DNA of 64,000 nucleotides from NCBI GenBank assembly GCA_963835465.1, contig CAWIFR010000006.1:62001-126000 (forward strand), in the 5' to 3' direction. Under the pieces are notes generated by a model that searched no databases, was not told where the DNA came from, and saw only the letters and a list, made by a program, of their open reading frames with translations. Every line of letters starts with the position of its first letter. Position 1 is the first letter of the stretch. Positions 17,024-27,561 of this stretch are shown in pieces. The position numbers and the translations under genes were made by a program. This DNA is from Bog-756 sp963835465. GTDB taxonomy: Bacteria > Actinomycetota > Acidimicrobiia > Acidimicrobiales > RAAP-2.

Positions 17024-17890
17024 CTACCGCACCGCGCGCAGCAGGGAGGGCAGGACCCTCGGGCCCAGCCATCGGCTGAACTGGAGGACCTGGAAGTAGT
17101 TGTTGGGCTCGAACGCCGTGGGATCGAACAGGGCGAAGAACGGGAAGTGGACCCCGTCCGAGGACCGGACGACCTGCTTGCCCACGGTGTAGCTGTACTT
17201 CCCGTGGGGTGAGACCAACGCGTTGAGCCGGAACAGCGAGGTGGCGTGGGGATGGTCGTGGACGACGTGGCGCACCAACCGGTTGTAGGCGTCCACCCGG
17301 GCCGGATCGTCCTCGGGCCCCGGCGGACCCTCGGTCGGCTGGTAGTAGGGAGTGGTCATGAGGACGACGTGGGCACCGCGGGCCGAGGCGATGGCCACGA
17401 ACTTCTGCAGTTGGCCCTCGACGTAGCGGGCGTAGGCCGGCTGCATGATGTTGGTGACCTTCCCGGCCGCGTCGGTGCGGTCGAGCAGCTCCCACCGGCC
17501 GGCCAGGAGCGCCACCACCTGGGGTCGCTTGGCGGCCACGGCGCCGGCCAGGATGGCCGGCCACTGGCCGGACGCCGGAGTGGCCGGGTTGCAGGTGGCG
17601 GGCACGGTCACCGGCCGGCCCTGCACGATGACGTCAGCCCCTTCGGCCACCCCGCAACCGAGTTCGCCGTCGTCGATCACGCTCACCCCGTCGTGGGCCG
17701 CCGACACGTAGACCTCGAGGTCCAGCCCGAAGGTCAGCGCCACCGAGTCGCCGTAGAGCAGCACGGTCGGGTGCTTGGCTCCGCTCCGCAGGGCCGTCGT
17801 CGCCCCGGAGGCCGCGTAGGCCGAGCCGGCGGCCAGGCCGGAGGTGAGCACGGCGAGGGCGCAGACCACCAGCACGGCCGCGGTTCCCAC
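17024..17890 (-). CDS. Secreted SGNH-hydrolase-domain protein
   Basis: A 288-residue protein with a signal-like segment (VLVVCALAVLTSGLAAGSAYA). The catalytic blocks are VLLYGDSVALTFG (Ser in GDSV) near residue 45 and SSDGVHFPFF (Asp-His pair) near residue 245, with LLAGRWELLDR between. This is the periplasmic esterase domain usually fused to OafA-type membrane acyltransferases, here found alone. It could act on acylated surface glycans. The GTG start gives the signal peptide; no ribosome site is obvious. Isolated orientation and no partner acyltransferase nearby. Confidence 0.82.
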   Translation of the reverse strand: MGTAAVLVVCALAVLTSGLAAGSAYAASGATTALRSGAKHPTVLLYGDSVALTFGLDLEVYVSAAHDGVSVIDDGELGCGVAEGADVIVQGRPVTVPATCNPATPASGQWPAILAGAVAAKRPQVVALLAGRWELLDRTDAAGKVTNIMQPAYARYVEGQLQKFVAIASARGAHVVLMTTPYYQPTEGPPGPEDDPARVDAYNRLVRHVVHDHPHATSLFRLNALVSPHGKYSYTVGKQVVRSSDGVHFPFFALFDPTAFEPNNYFQVLQFSRWLGPRVLPSLLRAVR

Positions 17891-18111
17891 CCGAGTCCCG
17901 CCCTGTCGGTTGCCTCTCCCACCCTGCTTGATGGTGCCCCTCCACTGGACTTCCTTACGACCGTGCCGGCCGGGTGCTCCACCGCCCCCCTCGGGCGGAC
18001 TGAGCCATTCTCGCCCATTCCCGACCGTCGTGCCCGGCCGAGGGTCCAGTTGACCGACGCAGGAGATTGGTCGACAGTGGACGTGACGACCCCTGAGCGT
18101 GGAGGACTCCC

Positions 18112-18585
18112 GTGACCGAACCCGTCAATCCGTTACCCAGGGACTATCCCAGGGTCTGTGCCTATCTCCACATCGATGGGGCGGCCGACGCCATCGAGTA
18201 CTACCGGGAGCTCTTCGGGGCCACCGAGCGCCTGCGGCTCGACGGGCCGGACGGCAAGGTGGGCCACGCCGAGCTGACCATCGGCGACTCCGTGGTCATG
18301 GTGGCCGACGAGTTCCCCGACATGGGGATCAAGGGCCCCAAGACGCTGGGCGGGACCCCGGTGGCCCTGTCCATCTACGTGGAGGATGCCGACGCCACCG
18401 TGGAGAGGGCCGCAGCATCGGGCTCCAGGATCGTGCGCCCCGTCGAGGACCGCTTCTACGGCGACCGGTCCGGGCAGATCGAGGACCCCTTCGGCCATTC
18501 CTGGAGCATTCAGACCCACATCGAGGATGTCGCCCCCGACGAGATGGCCCGACGAGCGGCCGAACAGGCCGCCGCTCCTTCCTAA
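18112..18585 (+). CDS. VOC-family (glyoxalase/PhnB-like) protein
   Basis: A 157-residue protein with the betaalphabetabetabeta pattern of PhnB-type VOC proteins: VCAYLHIDGAADAIEYYRELFGATE (in parts), GHAELTIGDSVVMVADEFP, VALSIYVEDADATVERAAASG and the closing FYGDRSGQIEDPFGHSWSI. It has about normal family length. The ATG/GTG start follows a GTGGAGGACTCCC leader. Convergent with the CYTH-CHAD gene, leaving a ~28-bp gap. Substrate unknown. Confidence 0.88.
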   Translation: MTEPVNPLPRDYPRVCAYLHIDGAADAIEYYRELFGATERLRLDGPDGKVGHAELTIGDSVVMVADEFPDMGIKGPKTLGGTPVALSIYVEDADATVERAAASGSRIVRPVEDRFYGDRSGQIEDPFGHSWSIQTHIEDVAPDEMARRAAEQAAAPS

Positions 18586-18613
18586 GCCGTCGCTACCGCG
18601 GGCTGAGCGGCGA

Positions 18614-20137
18614 CTATCCGGGCCAGCGTCGGGCCCGAGCCCGCAACGACCGCCAGGCCGAGCGCCACTCCCCCCGAAGTTCCACCTGTCGTCGGCTCTG
18701 CTCCGCGGCCATGCGCCCGGCCGAGTAGGCGACCTTCCATGGCGCGCCCCGGGCCCGCCCGTGCAGCCACGCCTCGGCGACCACCGCGTCGTGATGCTCC
18801 CCCAACACCGTTTGCAGCTCCTCGGCCGCCCGGGCCGTCCGTCCGGCCTCTCGTCCCACCACCGGCTGGGCCGCCTCGGCCGCGTAGCGGAGCTGCTTGG
18901 CCTTGATGCGGATCGAGTGGAGCTGACGGTCGGTCGGCTCCCGGCCGGCCCGCCGCACCTCCTTGCGGAGCTTCCGCCACGGTCCCTTGACCGTCCTCGC
19001 CAGGACCTTGGCCGCCTTCCGGCCCGCCGGGTGGGGACCGTGGCCCGTGCCGGCCAGGAACGGTGGCCGCTCCCCCGCGGCGTGGAGCTTGTCGAGCAGG
19101 AGGAGATACCGGTCGCTCGTCAGGACCTCGCCCAGCTGGCGGGCACTCAGGCTCCGCTGCTGCTGGAGCTCCGAGCGGAGACGGGTCACACCGGTGGAGT
19201 CCCCCATCCGGGCCCGCCCGTTGAGGCCCAAGTGCTCGCCGAGCACGTCGGCATCCCGAACCCGGCCGAGGGCCTCCCCCAACCACTGCAGGTCACCGCG
19301 CGTGTGACGGACCCAGAGGGGATCCAACAGGAAACGGAACGTCTTCAGATCCGAGCGGAGGCGGCGGGCCGCCACCCGGACCTGGTGGACGGCATGGACC
19401 GACGGGTCCCCCACCTCGAGTCGCAGCTGGAACTCATGGTCGAGTATCCGGTCCAGGCCGGATCGGATGGCCACCGACACCACCTCGGCGACCGTCGACT
19501 TCCTGCCCAGGGCCGGGAGGGCGGCCACCCCGACCGCCTGCTCGTCCAGGGCCCGGGCCAGTTTGGGACCGAGATCGTCGATGGTGGCGCCGGCGTCCCG
19601 GAACCGGTCGACACACCGCTGCAGGAGGGCATCGTCGGCTTGGTCCAGCTCCACCTCGATCTGCCGAAAGCTCCGCCCGTCGTGCGGGCCCCCATGGATG
19701 GTCACCAGGTCGTCGTCCACCTCGGCCAGGAGGCTCTGCTTCCGACCCTGCAGGATGAGCCGGCGCCGCGACGTCTCCAGGGAGGTGATCCTCCGCAGCA
19801 CGGCCCGGCGGACGATCCCGACGAGGAGCTCGTCGATCCGGTCGGGCATCAGTTCGACGGATCCGGCCCATTCGAGTTCGGTCCGCTCGAGCGCCACGCC
19901 CGTCGTCGTGCGGGGGAGCTTCAGGGTCCAGATCCCACCCTGGACGCTCTCACCGATGCGATGGCGGAGCGTGATCCCCCTCGCCCACAGCCGATGGTCG
20001 GGAGTATCGAAGTAGGTGGCCAGCAGCACCTGCTCGGGGAGCCGCACCGTCCGCTTCACGAGATCGCGGAGATCGGGGAGGGTGAATTCCGGGTCGGCCG
20101 CCAGCTTCACCTCCCGTTCGATGGGATCGCGATCCAT
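18614..20137 (-). CDS. CYTH and CHAD domain protein
   Basis: A 507-residue protein. The CYTH (triphosphate tunnel) domain spans ~1-200, with the ExExK signature EREVKLAAD at the start and TYFDTPDHRLWARGITLRHR after. The CHAD domain spans ~215-505, with the helical His/Arg-rich repeats VHQVRVAARRLRSDLKTFR and LHSIRIKAKQLRYAAEA. CYTH domains act on triphosphates; CHAD domains bind inorganic polyphosphate. The pair suggests polyphosphate binding or hydrolysis in the cytoplasm. Starts at ATG 20137. Confidence 0.93.
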   Translation of the reverse strand: MDRDPIEREVKLAADPEFTLPDLRDLVKRTVRLPEQVLLATYFDTPDHRLWARGITLRHRIGESVQGGIWTLKLPRTTTGVALERTELEWAGSVELMPDRIDELLVGIVRRAVLRRITSLETSRRRLILQGRKQSLLAEVDDDLVTIHGGPHDGRSFRQIEVELDQADDALLQRCVDRFRDAGATIDDLGPKLARALDEQAVGVAALPALGRKSTVAEVVSVAIRSGLDRILDHEFQLRLEVGDPSVHAVHQVRVAARRLRSDLKTFRFLLDPLWVRHTRGDLQWLGEALGRVRDADVLGEHLGLNGRARMGDSTGVTRLRSELQQQRSLSARQLGEVLTSDRYLLLLDKLHAAGERPPFLAGTGHGPHPAGRKAAKVLARTVKGPWRKLRKEVRRAGREPTDRQLHSIRIKAKQLRYAAEAAQPVVGREAGRTARAAEELQTVLGEHHDAVVAEAWLHGRARGAPWKVAYSAGRMAAEQSRRQVELRGEWRSAWRSLRARARRWPG

Positions 20138-20481
20138 CCCTAAGGTCTACCCCGCGCCGGCCGACGGCAACCGGACGGGGAGCGGGTTCGGGCCACGGGG
20201 GCGCGCCCTCCGCCGGAAGTGGGGGGCCGGCGGCGGCGCTGCACCCCGTGCTGGGCCGGAGGATGGAAGGGAGAACCGACCCGCCCCCGTGTCTACGCCG
20301 GGCAAGCGAACCCGCTCGTCACAACGGGGTGAACACTCCGCGAACGGCCCCGCCCGTCCGGGATCGCCAGACGCCGATCGGGACCTCGGGCCACGTCGGG
20401 CCCGAGCGACCGACAGCCCGATCCGACCGCGGTGCCCGCCCGGCGGGCCGGTGCGGTCTCGCCGCGGCAAGCCGGTGCCGG
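20138..20481. other. Intergenic, no gene seen
   Basis: About 340 bp between the CYTH-CHAD start and the end of the small zinc-ribbon gene. Open frames here lack starts with ribosome sites or any recognisable motif. No clear hairpin with a T-run is visible. Confidence 0.5.
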
Positions 20482-20640
20482 TCAGGAGGCCCGCCGGTCG
20501 GCGTCGCCGTCCAACCACTCCGACCCGCAGGTGCGGCACCGGTGGGACATACCCGACTCCCGGATCCCCGAGCCCCGGACGATCAGCTTCGGGGTGTCGT
20601 CCGAGCCGCAGCCGGGGCAGCGGTGCGGGGCTTCACTCAT
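20482..20640 (-). CDS. 52-residue zinc-ribbon protein
   Basis: A small gene starting MSEAPHRCPGCGSDD and continuing HRCRTCGSEWLDGDA. Two CxxC knuckles (CPGC and CRTC) about 25 residues apart form a classic zinc ribbon, preceded by RGSGIRESGMS. No other domain. Its ATG sits 5' of an ATCGGAGGAC ribosome site on the minus strand (GGAGGAC about 6 nt upstream). Reading frame and motifs make a real gene likely; similar stand-alone ribbons occur in Actinobacteria. Function unknown. Confidence 0.7.
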   Translation of the reverse strand: MSEAPHRCPGCGSDDTPKLIVRGSGIRESGMSHRCRTCGSEWLDGDADRRAS

Positions 20641-20941
20641 TGTCCGTCCTCCGATGAGTCATGCCCCGACCGCAGGGTACGCGATGGCCGAACGGTCTCG
20701 CCACCCGTGCTCCGCCTGCGGCCGCCCGGATCCAACCGCCTCCGAGCGGTGAACGGCACGGGGACGGACGAGCCGCCTACGCCGGAAGGTGGCTCGGGCG
20801 CCATCCCGTCAGGGCCGGTCCGGCCGACACCAGACGGGGCCGGTGGGGTAGGGTTTCCTTTCACAATTTCCTAACACACGGTCCGTACAGTTCCAGCAGA
20901 ATCGGACGACCGGACGGCGCGCACCAGGGGGAGGGGCAGGG
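20641..20941. other. Intergenic, possible promoter for the 20942 gene
   Basis: About 300 bp without a convincing gene. An A/T-rich patch, TTTCCTTTCACAATTTCC at 20854-20871, stands out in the G+C-rich surroundings ~70-90 bp before the next start and is the best place for promoter elements, but no clean -35/-10 pair is seen. Confidence 0.35.
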
Positions 20942-21337
20942 GTGGAGGAAGGGCGTCATGGCGATTCCCTGGAGGTCTGGCTCGACCGGACCGAACCCCC
21001 GGTGAGACGACTGCAGACCGCGGCCACCGGGGCGCTCGACGTGCTGCGCTCGCCGGCGGGGGAGGATACGACCCAGGCCCTCGCCGCGGTCGGTCTGGCC
21101 GCTCGACAGCTGCAGGACTGGCTCATCGACCATCCGTGCCCTGAGCCGGGCTGGAACGACCGACTGTCGATGCTGGCCGCCCAGTGCGCCTTCGCCACCT
21201 TGGCTGCACGGCCCGAGAGCCCCGCACCGGAGATTCGAGGGCCCTCGGCCACCGAGCGACTCGATCGCTTCCTCGAGCAGGTGGCCGCGCTCATCGCCGA
21301 GGTCGGTCACAACACCGAGGGACGAGCCGAACCTTGA
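20942..21337 (+). CDS. Hypothetical helical protein, coupled to the YfhO-like gene
   Basis: A 131-residue, mostly helical soluble protein (TQALAAVGLAARQLQDWL, TERLDRFLEQVAALIAEV) with no family I recognise. GTG start after a GGGGGAGGGGCAGG purine stretch. The stop TGA overlaps the TTG start of the membrane protein that follows (TTGA), so both are made from one message. Perhaps a cytoplasmic partner of that membrane protein. Confidence 0.6.
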   Translation: MEEGRHGDSLEVWLDRTEPPVRRLQTAATGALDVLRSPAGEDTTQALAAVGLAARQLQDWLIDHPCPEPGWNDRLSMLAAQCAFATLAARPESPAPEIRGPSATERLDRFLEQVAALIAEVGHNTEGRAEP

Positions 21338-23732
21338 AACCCGACCAGGCCCGCAAGGTTCCCTGGTACCTCGATCTCGCCGGACTGGTGTGGGTGATCG
21401 GCGCCGCCGTCGCCGTCCTCCTCCCCGCCCTCCGACACGGCACGTACCTGGGCCCCTACGACTGGCTGGCCCGGTACGGCTTCCCCCCGCAGACCAACGT
21501 GACCGTGCACGACTTCTTGGCCAGCGATCAGATCACCCAGATGATCCCCTGGACCAACCTGGCCTGGACCCAGGTGCACCACGGTCAGCTCCCGCTGTGG
21601 AACCCCTACAACCTGCTGGGCACGCCACTGGCGTTCAACTGGCAGTCGAGCGCCTTCAGCCTGCCCGCCATGGTCGGCTACCTCCTCCCGCTCCGGTACA
21701 ACTACACGGCCCAGGTGCTCATGACCATCGTCGTGGCGGGGACCGGCGCCTACGTCCTCGGCCGCGTCCTGCGGCTCACCGTCGTCGCCTGCGTCTTCGG
21801 GGCCATCACCTTCGAGCTGGGCGGCACGCTTCATCCGGTGGCTCGGCTGGCCGGTCGCCTCGGTCATGTCGTGGACGGGTTGGGCCCTCGCGGCGACGGT
21901 CCTCGTGGTGCGGGGCGGTCGGCGGGTGCGCAGCATCACGCTGCTCAGTGTCGTCCTGGCCCTGGCCGTCTACGCCGGGCAGCCCGACATGCTCATCGTC
22001 TTCGGCATGGCTCTGGCCGTCTTCGCCCTCGTGCTCCTGGTGTGCCGGGCGGGGGCGACCCGGCAGCTGCGGGCCGTCGTGCGTCCCGGGATCGATCTTG
22101 CGGTTTCGCTCGGGGCCGGCCTCGCCCTCAGCGCCCCGCTCCTCCTCCCGGGGCTCCAGGTGCTGGCCGGCTCGGTCCGAAGCACGGGCGGCGGCGCACT
22201 CGGCACCCAACGAGCGATCCCCACCAGCCTGCTCCAGCCTCTGGTCTTCCCGGGGTCGGACGGCTGGCCCCTGCTCTGGTGGAGGAACTACGTCGGGGTG
22301 CTCGCTGTGGCGTTGGCCGCCACCGCGTTCGTGGTGACGATCATCGACGTCGTCCGCAGGCGAGGGAGGGCCCCGGTCGTGGCGCTGGGGGTGGTGGCGT
22401 TGCTCGCCACCGCCGTGACCTTCGTGCAGCCCGTCGAGTCCGCCTTGAACCATCTTCCGCTGCTCGAGGCGGTCCGCTTCCCGCGGACACTCAATCTCGT
22501 GGAGTTCGCCGTCGCCATCCTCGCCGGCGTGGGGCTCGACCTGGTCATGCGCTCCTCCCAACGGCGAAGCGTCGTGGTGGCCGCCCTCGCCGTATTCTCC
22601 GCCGCCGGCGCGGCCCTGGCCGTGGTCTGGCTCAGCGACGCCGACTACAACGCGGCGACGACGAGGGGCGGGCTCTGGGCGCTGGCCGCCATCGTGCTGG
22701 TCCTCGCCGCGGTGGGTGCGCTCGCCTTCGTCGGACGGAGGCAGCAACCCACCGGGCCGATCGATGCAGGACCGCAGGGCTCCACGGTGGGTGACCCCGC
22801 GACCGCCGCCACCCCGGTCACCGAGGTCCGGCCCGGAGGGACCCGTGCCGGCTCCTGGTCGTCCCGGGTGACCGCCCGGGTGGCGATGGGCGTGGGCCTG
22901 GTGCTCCTGGTGTTCGAAACCGTCTTCCTGGTCGGTATCGGTGACCCGCTGTGGTCGTCGACGGCCCGGCCGCTGACGCCCACGCCCGCCGAGGCCGAGC
23001 TGCAGCGGGTGGTCGGCACCTCCTTGGTCGCCCTGGGGAAGCCTTGGTGCGCGCCGGCCCTCCTCGGGATTCCGGCCAACACCAACAGCCTCCTCGGGGT
23101 ACATCAGCTGGTGGACTACGACCCACTGCTTCCGAATCGCTACTACCAGTCGTGGTATGCGATGACCGGACAGCCGGGGGGCCTGCCCGAGCTGTCCTAC
23201 TTCTGTCCGGGGATCGAGACCGCTGCCCGAAGCGCGCCTCTACGGGGTCTCCTTCGTCCTCGAGCGGGCCGGGTCACCTGGTCCCACCGGGGCGATCTAC
23301 GACCGGCGGATCGGAGGCGAGGACCTCTACCGCATCCCCGGCGCCGCGACGGCGACGCTCGTCCCGGTGCACGGTTCGACCGGGCTCCCCCCCGACGACG
23401 CCGCAGGACGGCCGGTGGCCGTGGCCCATCCCACCAACAACACCCTGCGGATGACGACGGTGGCCGCCCGACCCCAGGTGCTCCGGATCCGACTGACCAA
23501 CGAAAAGGGGTGGCACGCGACGATCGACGGACGTCCCTTGCCGTTGGAGACCTTCTCGGGGGTCATGCTCCAGGCCCGCGTGCCCGCCGGCCGACACGTC
23601 ATTTCCCTGCGCTACTGGCCGACGTCGTTGACCGTCGGATTGGTCCTGGCCGCCATGGCCGTCATCGGGCTCCTCGTGGCTGCGGTGGTGGCCCGGATGA
23701 GGCGGCAACCGTCGGCCACGACCTCGTCCTGA
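21334..23732 (+). CDS. YfhO-like polytopic membrane protein (two apparent frameshifts)
   Basis: About 800 residues across three joined frames. Part 1 has WTQVHHGQLPLWNPYNLLG and FNWQSSAFSLPAMVGYLLP, the conserved YfhO opening loop. The frame shifts near 21825 (GGT to RFIRWLGWPVASVMSWTG) and continues through many hydrophobic helices to YFCPGIETAAR. It shifts again near 23230 into LYGVSFVLERAGSPG, with a membrane-proximal domain ending in a last helix and VARMRRQPSATTSS. YfhO-type proteins are GT-C-like and act in surface or teichoic glycan assembly. A paralogue lies at 52641-55148. No stop codons other than those from the shifts. Confidence 0.8.
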
Positions 23733-24056
23733 CCGGCCCCGGGGCGCCGGCGACGGGCCTCGACCCGGTCTGAGCTCCGCGGCGGACCTGAGGCCCGCCT
23801 CCTTCCAGAGCCCGCTCCTCAGGGGACTGGACGGGCGTTTGGTCTGCGTACAGAATGGGGTCAGCTTGCCGGCGGACGCGCAGAGGCGAGACGCCTGAGT
23901 TGTCGGGAGTCGGCGGTCGGCCGTGGCAGGTGTGGCCGCCGGCTCATCAGGTTGTGGCCCGTGGCGGCCAGCCGTGCCGGTGGCCGTCGCCCTGCCGTCG
24001 GTCCCGGTGACCACCGTCCCTGCGCTCCCGCATGCCGTCCACCGGGCCCGGGTCCC
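23733..24056. other. Intergenic between convergent genes
   Basis: About 320 bp. One small hairpin, AGGCG-AGA-CGCCT near 23891-23903, lies in it; without a T-run it is only a weak terminator candidate. Nothing else recognised. Confidence 0.4.
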
Positions 24057-27000
24057 TCAGTCCAGTAGCCCCCGGATGTCCGCGGCGGTGAGGGCGCCCG
24101 ACTCCAGCCCGCCGGCGTCCATCACGTCGGCGAAGAGGGCCGACTTCTTCGCCTTCAGGGCCATCACCTTCTCCTCGATGGTGTCCTTGGCCACCAGTCG
24201 GTAGACCATCACCTTGCGGGTCTGGCCGATGCGGTGGATCCGGTCAACCGCCTGGGCCTCGGTGGCCGGGTTCCACCACGGGTCGAGCAGGACGCAGTAG
24301 TCGGCCTCGGTCAGGTTGAGCCCGAACCCGCCGGCCTTCAGGCTGATGAGGAACACCGGTGCGGCCCCGGTGCGGAACTCGTCGATCACCACGTCGCGCC
24401 GGCGAGTGCGGCCGTCCAGGTAGCAGTGGTCGATGCCGTGGGCGGTCAGGCGGTCCCGGGCCAGCCCGAGGAAGCGGGTGAACTGACTGAACACCAGCAC
24501 CCGGTGGCCGTCCTCGACGATATCGTCGAGCATCTCCATCAGGGCGTCGAGCTTGGTGGACGGCACCCCGGCGTACTGCTCGTCGATGAGCGAGACGTCG
24601 AGGCTGGCCTGACGGAGCAGGGTCAGCGACGAGAAGATGGCCATGCGGTTCTTCTGCAGGTCACCGAGGAGGCCGAGGATCTTCTGGCGCTCCCGCTGCA
24701 GGTGGGTCTGGTAGATCTTGTGGTGCCGCGGGTTGAGGTCGAGCTCCAGGACCTGCTCCTGCTTGTCGGGCAGGTCGCTCGCCACCTGCTCCTTGGTGCG
24801 GCGCAGCATGAGGGGCCGTACCCGGCGGCGGAGCTGGTCCAGGCGGTCGGCGTCGGCGTTCCGCTCGATGGGTACCCGGTAGTACTCAGAGAACCGGTCG
24901 GGGCTGGTGAAGAGCCCCGGCGCGGCGATGGACAGCAGCGACCACAGCTCCATCAGGTTGTTCTCGATGGGCGTCCCGGTCATGCACACCTTGAACGGGG
25001 CGGGCAGCAGCTTGGCCCGTTGGTAGGTCTGGGACTGCCGGTTCTTGGCGAACTGGGCCTCGTCGAGGAACATCCCCGCCCAGGCCACATCGGCGTAGCC
25101 GTCGTACTCGAGCCGGAACAGGCTGTAGGAGGTGATGACCAGGTCGGCCGAGCCGGCCACCTCGGCGAGGGGGATGCCCCGACGCTTCTCGGTCTCGGTG
25201 ACGGTGGCCACGGTGAGGCCGGGGGCGAACCGGTGGCACTCGGTGGCCCAGTTCCCGACCACGCTGGTCGGGGCCACCACCAGCCAGGGGTCGTCGGTCA
25301 GTCCTCGCTCCTTCGTGTGACCCATGAGGGCCAGCGCCTCCAGCGTCTTGCCCAGCCCCATGTCGTCGGCCAGGATGCCCCCGAGCCGGTGCTCGTAGAG
25401 GTAGGCCAGCCAGTTGAAGCCGGCGTGCTGGTAGGGCCGGAGGGTGGCGTGCAGCCCGGCCGGCGCCGCGTACTCGGTCCGCTCGGCCGCCTCGGAGAGG
25501 GCCCGGACCGACTCCTCCCAGGCCTGGGCCTGCTTGGTGACCACGCCCAGGCGCTGGATGTCCTCCCACAGGCTGGCCTGGAACCGGCTGAGCCGGACGC
25601 CGTCGCTGGTGGTGTCGAGCAGCGCCCGGGCCTCGGCGATGAGTCGGGCCAGCTCCTGCAGTTCGTCCACGTCGAGGGAGAAGTAGGTGCCCGAGGGGAG
25701 GATCAGGTGGGTCTGTCCGCCGGCCAGAGCCACGAAGAGCTCGGCGAAGGGAACCTTCTCCCCGCCCACGGTGACCGTGATGCTGAGGTCGAACCAGTCG
25801 TTGTCCTTGGACTCCCTGCCGCCCAGCCTGACCACCGGGGCCGACTCGGCCTCTCGGTACTCGGGCAGCGTGCCCACGTGTTCGACGACCACACCTTCGA
25901 TGGCCTCCAGGGCGGGGAGCAACTCGGTGATGAACCGGACCGCCGGCATGCCGGCGAGGCGGGTCTCGGCCGACAGGCGCTCCCCCACCCGGCCCCGCTC
26001 GAACAGCTCGGGCATCGGTCGGAGCACCGCCACCGCCGCGTCCATCAGGGCCTCCTCGGCGGCCCGGTCGCGGAAGCGGCCCCGCGCCGCCCACAGCGGC
26101 TCACGGCCCTCGGTTCCCTCGCCCCCGCGCCGCCACACCAGCTCGATCCGGTGCCCCTCGTCGTGGCGGACCGAGAGGATGAGGGTGGCCGGCCGGGCCT
26201 CGGGCAGCTCCACCGACCCGTCGCTCGAACCCACCGCCACCCGCCGGCGGAGCTTGGGCACCAGGGCCCGGAGGAAGCGCTCCTCGTCGTGGTGGGGCAC
26301 GTCGACCGTGGCCGTGCGCAGGAACGCCCGGAGATCGTCATCGACCTGGGTGTCGAGGGCGGCGAGGCCCAGGCCGACGGCCTGGGTGCCGCCCGAGGGA
26401 GCGGGGTGCTCCTCCCACCAGGCGATGCCGTGGGCCGGTCGGCCGATGAGCATGGACGTCTCCAGGGGGAGGCGCAGGGCGTCGGTCCCGATGCGGGGCT
26501 CGGCCCGCAGCCCGGTGTCCGTGCGGGTCACGTCGATGGTCACCGCCGCCGGGACGGGCAGCAGGGCCACCGCCCGGGCGCTGCGCCCGGACTGGAGCAG
26601 CGGCAGGCCGAGGCCCCGGGCCTCCCCCAGCAGATCCCAGAGGCGGCGGCTGTTGATGGACTCCAGCCGGACCGTCTCGTCCTGATAGCCCCAGCTGCTC
26701 CGCCGGGACGAGAGCTGGCTGAGGGCCAGGAGCTCCTTGACCAGGGCCAGCTGCTCCTGCAGCCGGGCCGACCGTTGGCGTCCGTAGGAGAAGTAGTCGA
26801 GGCCGGACCACGAGATCCCGCTCTTGACCCAATTTCCCGAGCGGCCGGGCACCACCGGTCGGACCCGGATGCCCGGCGTGGCCGACCCCGAACGCCGGGC
26901 CGAGGTCATGGCGCCGAGGGTGAGCTCGAAGAGGAGGGCGATCTCGGCCGCCTCCGGACCGTCGACGGGAGCGGCCGCGGCCTCCTCGTCATCGGTGCCC

Positions 27001-27468
27001 AGCAACGCCTCAAGGGGAAGGGCCCAGTGCTCGGGGTCGGAGGGCTCGGGCAGGCCCCGGACCGCACCGCGGCCACCCCGGCTCGGGTGGGCCGGGGGGC
27101 CGTCCCCCTGCACCAGTGTCAGGGTCGGTCGAGCCGACGCCCCGGCCCGGGTCATCGGGGTCGCCGGCCAACACGAGGGCCACGGCGTGCTTGCAGTTGA
27201 ACCCGACCGGACAGGTGCAGGTGGCCCGGAAGTCGGAGAGCTCCTGGGTGGCCGATCGGGTGAGCTCCACCGAGGCCACATACGGCCGGGCCGCCCCACC
27301 CTGGACCTCGCCCACCACCCGGGTGCCACCGGGGCTCCACGTACGGTTCCGGACCGCCCCACCGTGGGCGTAGCCGCTGCCGCGCTCGAACGTGGCCGTG
27401 CCCACCAGCTGCTCCAAGGCCGCTTGGTCGGCGGGGGTGATCACAGGGTCGGGCGGCTCTCGGTCCAT
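24057..27468 (-). CDS. SWIM zinc-finger SNF2-family DNA helicase/translocase (one apparent frameshift)
   Basis: About 1136 residues. The N-terminal ~105 residues carry a SWIM finger, CTCPVGFNCKHAVALVL, read from an ATG at 27468. The frame changes between 27050 and 27160, before PEPSDPEHWALPLEALLG. Then come a ~500-residue SNF2-associated region and the ATPase core: ADDMGLGKTLEAL (Walker A), VVAPTSVVGNW, FLDEAQFAKN (motif II as DEAQ), MTGTPIENNLMELWSLL, VFSQFTRFLG and QAVDRIHRIGQTRKVMVYRL. RapA/HepA-like proteins move on DNA to remodel protein complexes. The shift is probably an indel error. Confidence 0.9.
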
Positions 27469-27561
27469 CGGGGGTATCCCTCACGGTAGCGGGTGGGGCC
27501 GTGACCACCTCACCGGGGGGCGGCCTGGCCGGGGTGGGGCCGCGGCCGGGCGGGGCCGGGC

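Noticed and set aside
23889..23903. Small hairpin AGGCG-AGA-CGCCT after the YfhO-like gene as a terminator
   Set aside because: Only five pairs and no T-run; too common in this composition to call.
24234..27200. A 988-codon plus-strand open frame opposite the SNF2 helicase
   Set aside because: Antisense shadow with no recognisable domain; the minus strand has all helicase motifs.
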